Assembly: GCA_964558115.1 (NCBI GenBank)
Contig: CAZLCI010000035.1
Span: forward strand, 1-20,910
Direction: 5' to 3'
DNA from: UBA3496 sp964558115
GTDB taxonomy: Bacteria > UBA8248
Length of the DNA: 20,910 bases
Under the pieces are notes generated by a model. The model worked only from the letters and a program-made list of their open reading frames with translations, was not told where the DNA came from and made no database searches. How positions within the stretch are numbered: position 1 is the first letter of the stretch; each line of letters starts with the position of its first letter. Position numbers and translations under genes: made by a program. Of this stretch, positions 15,928 through 20,910 are shown piece by piece.

Positions 15928-17262
15928 ATGAAAAATCATAAGAACTCCATTAAGAAAGATGCAATCTCAATATTCTATTCTGGTTTAAATGAATGCAAAC
16001 CAACCGAAAGTTTCTCAAAAAAAATAAAACTAAGAAGAGTTGGAGAAAATAAAATCATAAGAATTTCAACAACCAACTTTACTCTTTCACCAAAAGGAAA
16101 AGTCTTTGTAATTGGAGCAGGAAAAGCATCATCACACATGGCTTATTATTTGGAGAGAGAAATAAAAGATATTATATCTTCAGGTATCGTTATTACCCCA
16201 TATAAATATAAAAAGAAATGTGAAAAAATTAAAGTTTTAGAAGCTTCACATCCTCTGCCCGACAGGAATGGAATTTCTCATACAAATAAAATTATCAACC
16301 TAGTACAAAATTGCGAGAAAGATGACCTTGTTTTTTTTCTTCTTTCAGGTGGAGCCTCTTCTCTTTTAGTAAAACCAGCAAATGGAATTGAACTAGAAGA
16401 AAAATCATGGTTAACACAAAATCTATTGAATGCGGGTGCTACAATCAATGAACTCAATTGTGTCCGAAAACATCTCTCCCAAATAAAAGGTGGACAGTTG
16501 GCACTTAAAACATTACCTGCAAAATTAATTACTCTATATATTTCAGATGTTATTGGTAATAAACTGGATGTAATTGGATCTGGTCCCACCTATGGAGACA
16601 ATACTTCTTTTGATGATGCATACAATATTCTAATAGAAAAAGAATTATGGAAAAAAACCCCGAGGAACATAAAAAAATATATAGAACAGGGAATAGAAGG
16701 GGAAAAAAGGGAAACACCCTCACGTAAATTACTACCAAAAAATAAATTATTTTTTTTCATGATGTCCGATTTAAATACTGCTATTACTGCATCTTCAAAA
16801 AAAGCAAAATCTTTAGGTTACAAAACAAAAGTTCTTTCCAGAAATTTACATGGAGAGGCAAATGAAGTCGGAAAGTACCTATCAACAATCGCTAAAAAAG
16901 AAAAAAACAAACTTTCAATTTCTACTTGTATAATTTGCGGCGGAGAAACTACTGTAACTGTTAAAGGCAATGGAAAAGGAGGTAGATGTCAAGAACTAGC
17001 CTTAAAGTTTGCAATAGAAATAAAAGGAATTTCCAAGATACTCTTGCTCGCTTCTGGCACTGACGGAAAAGACGGTCCAACTAGTTCTTCCGGCGCAATT
17101 GTCAATGGAAGAACTATAAATTCAAAAAAACTCATTATTGACTCAGAAGAATCCTTACGTAACAATAACAGCAATATTTTTCTGAAATCTAGGAATTCAC
17201 TTTTCAAAACAGGCCCAACAGGCACAAACGTAATGGATATTTTAGTTCTACTTATAAGATAA
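15928..17262 (+). CDS. Glycerate 2-kinase (DUF4147 / MOFRL family)
   Basis: This 444-residue protein has the two-domain layout of class II glycerate kinases, which make 2-phosphoglycerate from D-glycerate and ATP. The N-terminal DUF4147 domain shows GAGKA (63-67), ASHPLPD (107-112), LSGGASSLL (139-147), NCVRKHLSQIKGGQLA and SDVIGNKLDVIGSGPT. The C-terminal MOFRL domain shows CGGETTV, GGRCQELAL and SGTDGKDGPT. Homologues are often mislabelled hydroxypyruvate reductase (TtuD). AAGGAA lies 7-8 bases before the ATG. It begins a codirectional run with DUF3047 and ROK genes, suggesting a sugar or sugar-acid role. An 11-codon open frame ends across its start codon. Confidence 0.92.
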   Translation: MKNHKNSIKKDAISIFYSGLNECKPTESFSKKIKLRRVGENKIIRISTTNFTLSPKGKVFVIGAGKASSHMAYYLEREIKDIISSGIVITPYKYKKKCEKIKVLEASHPLPDRNGISHTNKIINLVQNCEKDDLVFFLLSGGASSLLVKPANGIELEEKSWLTQNLLNAGATINELNCVRKHLSQIKGGQLALKTLPAKLITLYISDVIGNKLDVIGSGPTYGDNTSFDDAYNILIEKELWKKTPRNIKKYIEQGIEGEKRETPSRKLLPKNKLFFFMMSDLNTAITASSKKAKSLGYKTKVLSRNLHGEANEVGKYLSTIAKKEKNKLSISTCIICGGETTVTVKGNGKGGRCQELALKFAIEIKGISKILLLASGTDGKDGPTSSSGAIVNGRTINSKKLIIDSEESLRNNNSNIFLKSRNSLFKTGPTGTNVMDILVLLIR

Positions 17263-17292
17263 CTTAAAATTAGAAGTGAAGAAGGACAGAAC

Positions 17293-17994
17293 TTGCTTAA
17301 CCATAATCACATCAAAAATGTTTTTTTCTTCGTTATATTTGTTTTTTTCATCAATACCAGTCTTTCTTATGCACAAGAAATTACTGTAGCCGACTTCAAC
17401 AATATTCAGATAAAAAAAAATTCGAATATTCCTCTAGGTTGGATTCTTAAAATTTGGAGAGGCAAACCAGACCTTAAATTAATCAAGGAAAAAGAGGATA
17501 AAATTTATCGGTTACGAAGCAAGGCATCTGCGATATCAATATACAAAGAAATTAAATTAGATGTACGTAAATCCCCTATTTTAGAATGGACCTGGAAAAC
17601 TACAAAAATTCCAGAAAAAGGTTCTGCAAAACATTATTCAAGAGATGATCAAGCAATTGGAATTTACGTCGTATTTCCTAGATTCCCAAGTATGTTAAAT
17701 AGTAGACTTATTGCATACATTTGGGACTCTAATGTTCCTAAAGGCAAAATTCTAAGAAGTCGGAAGCAACTGATGGTTCACTATATTGTTGTAAGAAGCG
17801 GAAAGAAAGATTTGAAAAAATGGATTACTGAAAGAAGAAACGTTTTAGAAGACTACAAAAAGATTTTTTCTTCATCTCCTCCTAAGATAGGAGGGATTTC
17901 AATAATGATTGACTCAGATGATACAAATGATTCTGCCGAAAGTTTCATAAAGAAGATTACATTCAAAGGATTGTCACCTAAAAAAGGTGGTTAA
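17293..17994 (+). CDS. Secreted DUF3047 protein
   Basis: This 233-residue protein has a clear signal peptide: a hydrophobic run at residues 9-24, with probable cleavage after Ala27 (SYA/QE). The mature part carries the DUF3047 hallmarks LEWTWK, SRDDQAIGIYVVF and the late GGISIMIDSDDT. The family is periplasmic and of unknown function; the fold is probably a beta-sandwich. The start must be a TTG at 17293, because AAGGA lies 6 bases upstream and the next in-frame Met falls far inside the conserved region. It follows the glycerate kinase by 30 bases and precedes the ROK gene by 34 bases. Confidence 0.85.
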   Translation: MLNHNHIKNVFFFVIFVFFINTSLSYAQEITVADFNNIQIKKNSNIPLGWILKIWRGKPDLKLIKEKEDKIYRLRSKASAISIYKEIKLDVRKSPILEWTWKTTKIPEKGSAKHYSRDDQAIGIYVVFPRFPSMLNSRLIAYIWDSNVPKGKILRSRKQLMVHYIVVRSGKKDLKKWITERRNVLEDYKKIFSSSPPKIGGISIMIDSDDTNDSAESFIKKITFKGLSPKKGG

Positions 17995-18028
17995 CTCAAA
18001 ACTTTTCTAAAAAAATAAATGAGAACCT

Positions 18029-18946
18029 ATGTTAATAGGGATAGATATTGGTGGAACGAATTTAAAGTCTGCTATCTTCAAACTATCCGGCGAGATTGTT
18101 AATAAAAAGATTTTCAAAACAAGCGACCCAGGATTAGAAAAAAAGCTTACAAAATTTGTCAACCAATCCAAAATTAAATTCGACACAGGAAATAACATTT
18201 TCGGCATAGGTATTTCCATTGCAGGACTTTTAAATAAAAAGAAGAAACTCGTAGTTTCTCCCAATCTGACAAATTTTAAATTTCCTGAATTCATGCAATT
18301 TTTAAAAAGAGAATTTAAAGAAGTTCCCACAAACGTCATGAACGACGCGAACGCTGCAGCAATAGGAGAGCACACCGTTGGATTCAAAAAAAAATACAGA
18401 AGTATTTTCCTTCTTACTCTTGGAACTGGGATAGGTGGCGCTTTTATAAATAACCATTCTTTATGGGAAGGAAGCTTTGGAACAGCTTCCGAAATAGGAC
18501 ATACGTGTATAAAAGCAAATGGAAATTTGTGTAATTGTGGAGTTAAAGGTTGTCTGGAATCTTATTTTTCAGGATGGGCAATTGAGAAAAAGGCAAGGAG
18601 AATTGCGAAACTTTATACTAAAAGCAGTATAGCAAAATTAGAACTAATTTCTCCTTTAGAAATATCAAATCTTTGCAAACTTGGAGATAAAAGAAGTCAA
18701 GAAATATGGAAGGAATCCGGAACTTATTTAGGTATTGCCTTAAGCAACGTGATAAACCTAATAAATCCAGAAACAATTATTCTAACTGGAGGATTAACAA
18801 AAGCAAAAAAATATTTCCTTCCCTACACCCTTAAGAAATGCGAAGAACTATCCTTAAAAAATCTCTACAAGAATACAAATATAAAAACAGGGAAACTTGG
18901 AATCTGGTCAGGCACCTATGGCTCTATTCAAACTTTCGTAAAATAA
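18029..18946 (+). CDS. ROK-family sugar kinase (glucokinase or fructokinase type)
   Basis: This 305-residue kinase carries the phosphate-binding IDIGGTN (5-11), the catalytic Asp106 in MNDANAAAIGE, and LGTGIGGAFI (131-140). The ROK signature is present, with zinc ligands His158 (EIGH), Cys168, Cys170 and Cys175 (CNCGVKGCLE). Both the Glu-x-Gly-His and Cys motifs are intact, so it is a catalytic kinase. It also lacks the N-terminal helix-turn-helix of ROK repressors. Substrate preference (glucose, fructose, N-acetyl sugars) cannot be read from the sequence. Ribosome binding is weak (GAGAA before the ATG). It ends the run starting with glycerate kinase. Confidence 0.92.
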   Translation: MLIGIDIGGTNLKSAIFKLSGEIVNKKIFKTSDPGLEKKLTKFVNQSKIKFDTGNNIFGIGISIAGLLNKKKKLVVSPNLTNFKFPEFMQFLKREFKEVPTNVMNDANAAAIGEHTVGFKKKYRSIFLLTLGTGIGGAFINNHSLWEGSFGTASEIGHTCIKANGNLCNCGVKGCLESYFSGWAIEKKARRIAKLYTKSSIAKLELISPLEISNLCKLGDKRSQEIWKESGTYLGIALSNVINLINPETIILTGGLTKAKKYFLPYTLKKCEELSLKNLYKNTNIKTGKLGIWSGTYGSIQTFVK

Positions 18947-18958
18947 TACAAATTTTAG

Positions 18959-18987
18959 TTGACAGCTTAACATTGTTAATCTATGGT
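18959..18987 (+). promoter_or_regulatory. Strong sigma70-type promoter of the DtxR-family regulator gene
   Basis: A consensus -35 TTGACA (18959-18964), a 17-base spacer and -10 TATGGT (18982-18987) sit 40 bases before the regulator start. The -35 match is perfect and the -10 matches four of six. TTAAC/GTTAA half-sites overlap the spacer and the -10, so regulation here is likely. Confidence 0.65.
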
Positions 18988-19010
18988 TAACTTTTTTAAT
19001 TTCAGTTAAC
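18967..19010 (+). promoter_or_regulatory. Candidate operator array of TTAAC/GTTAA half-sites
   Basis: TTAACATTGTTAA (18967-18979) is a perfect inverted repeat around one central base, lying in the promoter spacer. GTTAAC palindromes follow at 18986-18991 (over the -10) and 19005-19010 (just before the start codons). The TTAAC units begin at 18967, 18987 and 19006, that is 20 and 19 bases apart, or roughly two helical turns. This fits cooperative binding by a repressor on one DNA face. Self-repression by the DtxR-type protein is inference. Confidence 0.5.
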
Positions 19011-19026
19011 ATAAATGAAGGTACAT

Positions 19027-19071
19027 ATGACGAAAAGATTAATGACAAAAAGACTGATGACAGAAAAGAAA
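19027..19071 (+). repeat. 15-base tandem repeat, 2.7 copies, at the regulator start
   Basis: Units at 19027-19041, 19042-19056 and 19057-19071 each begin with ATG and encode MTKRL, MTKRL and MTEKK. Each unit therefore offers an in-frame start codon. Differences are mostly at third positions, so the repeat is not freshly duplicated. Confidence 0.8.
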
Positions 19072-19566
19072 ATTCTCACACCCAGCTTAGAGCATTACCT
19101 TAGAACTATTCATGAGTTACAAAAAGAAAAAGGTTATGCAAGGGTAACCGACGTAGCTGAAAAACTTAAAGTTGCCAAGCCTGCAGTTTCAAACGCATTA
19201 AAAAAACTAATTGCAAATAAACTTGTAGACCATAAAGTTTATGAAAGCATACTATTGACAAAAAAGGGTGAGGAACAAGCAATCAATGTTTCTGGAAAGT
19301 TTTCTATACTAGTAAATTTTCTAACCGAAATATTGGGCATCAATGAAGAAAAAGCATTCTTGGATGCTTGTCTTATGGAGCACTATATTAGCCCTACTTC
19401 CCTAAATCGTTTTTTGGATCTTTTACGATTTTTCGAATCAAAAGAAAATACTGAATTATTGAATATTTTCAAAAAATACCAAAGAGATTGCGAAAGCGAT
19501 GACAATTGTCCTACTTGCAGTTTCCACTGTGATGTAAGCACAAACGAGGAGTACAGATTAATATGA
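19027..19566 (+). CDS. DtxR/MntR-family metal-dependent transcriptional regulator
   Basis: This protein is 179 residues from the ATG at 19027, which has GAAGG 5 bases upstream. The frame is open from an ATG at 19015. The winged helix (GYARVTDVAEKLKVAKPAVSNALKKL) matches MntR/DtxR closely and is followed by the dimerisation/metal domain. Likely primary-site ligands are Cys115, Glu118 and His119 (DACLMEH), plus His23 in LEHYLRT, a position held by Met in DtxR and Asp in MntR. The HxxxE of the ancillary site appears replaced by KFSILVNFL. A C-terminal Cys cluster (155, 161, 164, 168; C-x5-C-x2-C-x3-C) replaces the SH3 domain. It is coupled by ATGA overlap to a small gene and followed by an iron-binding protein gene, so iron or manganese sensing is likely. 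Confidence 0.87.
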   Translation: MTKRLMTKRLMTEKKILTPSLEHYLRTIHELQKEKGYARVTDVAEKLKVAKPAVSNALKKLIANKLVDHKVYESILLTKKGEEQAINVSGKFSILVNFLTEILGINEEKAFLDACLMEHYISPTSLNRFLDLLRFFESKENTELLNIFKKYQRDCESDDNCPTCSFHCDVSTNEEYRLI

Positions 19567-19748
19567 ACAACGACAACAAAGTAAATGCGGTATCTCTAGG
19601 AATAGGATTCCAATTCAATAATGACATTCAAATAGAATCATCTGAGTTATTTGCTAACACAAATGCTGACTCAGTAAAAATAAAACATTTGAATGAAAAT
19701 TATGTTTTGGAGAAAACGAAAAACGGGAAGCTCATTTTAAAAAAATAA
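19563..19748 (+). CDS. Small protein translationally coupled to the DtxR-type regulator; possible FeoA/SH3-like domain
   Basis: This 61-residue acidic-to-basic protein has no signal peptide or membrane segment. Its ATG overlaps the regulator stop codon (ATGA at 19563-19566), strong evidence that it is a real, coupled gene. I do not recognise it with certainty. The pattern LGIGFQFNNDIQI, then VKIKHLNENYVLEK and KLILKK, is compatible with a small beta-barrel such as FeoA or the SH3-like third domain of DtxR. That would make it a separate version of a domain the regulator lacks. This is inference from pattern and neighbourhood and needs a structure or profile comparison. Confidence 0.65.
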   Translation: MNNDNKVNAVSLGIGFQFNNDIQIESSELFANTNADSVKIKHLNENYVLEKTKNGKLILKK

Positions 19749-19805
19749 TTTCTAGTAACACAGAACTCCATGATTCTCTTTCAGCTAATTATGTCCAGCC
19801 AAAAA

Positions 19806-19833
19806 AGAGAGGATTGAATTTATTAACCTCTTT
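19806..19833 (+). promoter_or_regulatory. Possible stem-loop in the leader of the iron-binding protein gene
   Basis: AGAGG (19808-19812) pairs with CCTCT (19827-19831), extendable by a G-U and an A-U pair, around a 14-base loop that contains TTAAC. It ends just before the AAGGA ribosome binding site at 19836-19840. The stem is short, so it may be chance. Confidence 0.25.
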
Positions 19834-19847
19834 AGAAGGAAACAAAG

Positions 19848-20885
19848 ATGAATAGTTTTGCAAAAAAAGCTGGACTAATATTTATGTCGTTTTTAATTGC
19901 AGTTTCGTCATTTGCGGCAAGCAAAGCGATGGCTGATAAAGAAGTAAATTTATATTCTTATCGCCAACCATTTCTCATCATGCCGCTTCTTAACGAATTC
20001 AATAAACAAACTGGCATAACAACAAACGTAGTTTATGCAAAAAAAGGTATGCTTCAAAAAATAAAAGCAAAACCTGGATCTGCCGATGCAGTTTTAACTG
20101 TTGATATTAGTAGACTTAGCAAACTTGAAAAAGCGGGACTTTTACAACCTATCAAATCCTCAGTTCTAAACAGAAATATTCCTGCAGAATATCGTCATCC
20201 TAAAGGATATTGGTATGGGTTGACTACAAGGGCTCGTATTGTTTATGCAAGCAAAGATAGAGTGAAAAAAGGTTCTTTGAAAAATTATGAAGACCTAGCT
20301 GATCCTAAATGGAAAGGTAAGATTTGCATACGTTCTGGAAAGCATGTTTACAATATTTCTTTATTCGCTTCCATTATAAATGCGCACGGAAGTGCCGCTG
20401 CTGAAAAGTGGCTAAGAGGACTTCATTCAAATTTAGCCAGAAAACCACAAGGTAATGATAGAGCACAAGTAAAAGGCATTTATTCCGGTGTTTGTGACTT
20501 AGCAATTGGAAATACTTATTACATGGGTAAAATGCAAACTAACAAGAAAAAACCTGTACAAAAGAAATGGGCGAAATCTGTATATTTGATTTTTCCAAAT
20601 CAAGGAAACAGAGGAACTCATGTGAATATTAGTGGCGCGGCTGTAACTAAAAGCGCAAAAAATAAAGGCAATGCCGTTAAACTTATTGAGTTCCTAAGTG
20701 GAAAATTTGCACAAAAGATGTATGCACATCAAAACTTTGAATATCCAGTTAAAAGCGGAATTGCAATCCATCCTCTTGTTGAGTCTTGGGGTAGTTTTCA
20801 AGCTGACAACGTAAAACTTTCAAAGATTGCAAATTTACGCGGTGCAGCATCGAAATTGGTAGACAAAGTCAATTTCAATAAGTAA
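19848..20885 (+). CDS. Ferric-iron ABC transporter substrate-binding protein (FutA/FbpA-like)
   Basis: This 345-residue periplasmic protein has a signal peptide with probable cleavage after Ala29 (KAMA/DKE). It belongs to the class II ferric-binding proteins that deliver Fe3+ to an inner-membrane permease. Iron-ligand Tyr candidates are present at the usual places: Tyr36 or Tyr38 in LYSYRQ, Tyr168 in KHVYNISL, and the pair Tyr224-Tyr225 in GNTYYMG. Family segments WKGKICIRSGKH, NLARKPQGNDRAQVK and GVCDLAIGNTYYMG are all intact. AAGGA lies 7 bases before the ATG. The permease and ATPase genes would be expected beyond the right edge of the window. Iron-dependent control by the adjacent DtxR-type regulator is likely but inferred. 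Confidence 0.94.
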   Translation: MNSFAKKAGLIFMSFLIAVSSFAASKAMADKEVNLYSYRQPFLIMPLLNEFNKQTGITTNVVYAKKGMLQKIKAKPGSADAVLTVDISRLSKLEKAGLLQPIKSSVLNRNIPAEYRHPKGYWYGLTTRARIVYASKDRVKKGSLKNYEDLADPKWKGKICIRSGKHVYNISLFASIINAHGSAAAEKWLRGLHSNLARKPQGNDRAQVKGIYSGVCDLAIGNTYYMGKMQTNKKKPVQKKWAKSVYLIFPNQGNRGTHVNISGAAVTKSAKNKGNAVKLIEFLSGKFAQKMYAHQNFEYPVKSGIAIHPLVESWGSFQADNVKLSKIANLRGAASKLVDKVNFNK

Positions 20886-20910
20886 ATCCTGTTTTATAAA
20901 TCGGCAGCTA

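Noticed and set aside
1..20910. CRISPR arrays, insertion sequences, toxin-antitoxin pairs or defence genes
   Set aside because: I looked for direct repeats with spacers, transposase motifs and small paired genes; apart from the recombinase fragment and the short 15-base repeat nothing fits.

Overview
The window looks like a compact, AT-rich chromosome segment from a Gram-negative bacterium, most likely a free-living proteobacterium and possibly marine. Support for this is surE next to pcm, a periplasmic ferric-iron binding protein, a DUF3047 secreted protein, a MOFRL-type glycerate kinase and three EamA exporters. This is inference from gene content and I cannot place the lineage more closely. 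Genes are tightly packed: no gene-free stretch exceeds about 160 bases, two convergent gene pairs nearly or actually share their stop codons, and several genes use TTG or GTG starts backed by good ribosome binding sites.

Region by region. (1) Bases 1-473 hold the C-terminal catalytic half of a tyrosine recombinase, visibly GC-richer than everything after it. (2) Bases 548-1527 hold two tandem paralogous cupins and a tRNA-Pro(GGG), all on the minus strand. (3) Bases 1544-4765 hold an EamA transporter, a short-chain dehydrogenase and a TcuA-like FAD dehydrogenase, possibly a small catabolic set. (4) Bases 4915-6810 form a surE-pcm-PPOX flavoprotein operon for stationary-phase or damage repair functions. 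(5) Bases 6816-8603 hold two tandem EamA paralogues, followed by a divergent DinB-like gene. (6) Bases 9410-14678 (minus) form a four-gene Gld-type ABC exporter operon: ATPase, permease, GldG-like auxiliary protein and a DUF4340 protein. (7) Bases 14792-18946 hold a COG3199/AcoX-like kinase, divergent from a glycerate 2-kinase, DUF3047 and ROK sugar kinase run. (8) Bases 18957-20885 form an iron/manganese module: a DtxR-type regulator under a promoter filled with TTAAC/GTTAA half-sites, a translationally coupled 61-residue partner, and a FutA-type ferric-iron binding protein.

The parts that most deserve a second look are the metal-regulation module and the Gld-type operon. In the first, the regulator lacks expected ancillary ligands, has a Cys cluster and a triplicated start segment, is coupled to a small partner and sits behind an unusual operator array. 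In the second, the DUF4340 protein appears to consist of four repeats of one unit. I see no CRISPR array, no insertion sequence and no convincing intrinsic terminator.
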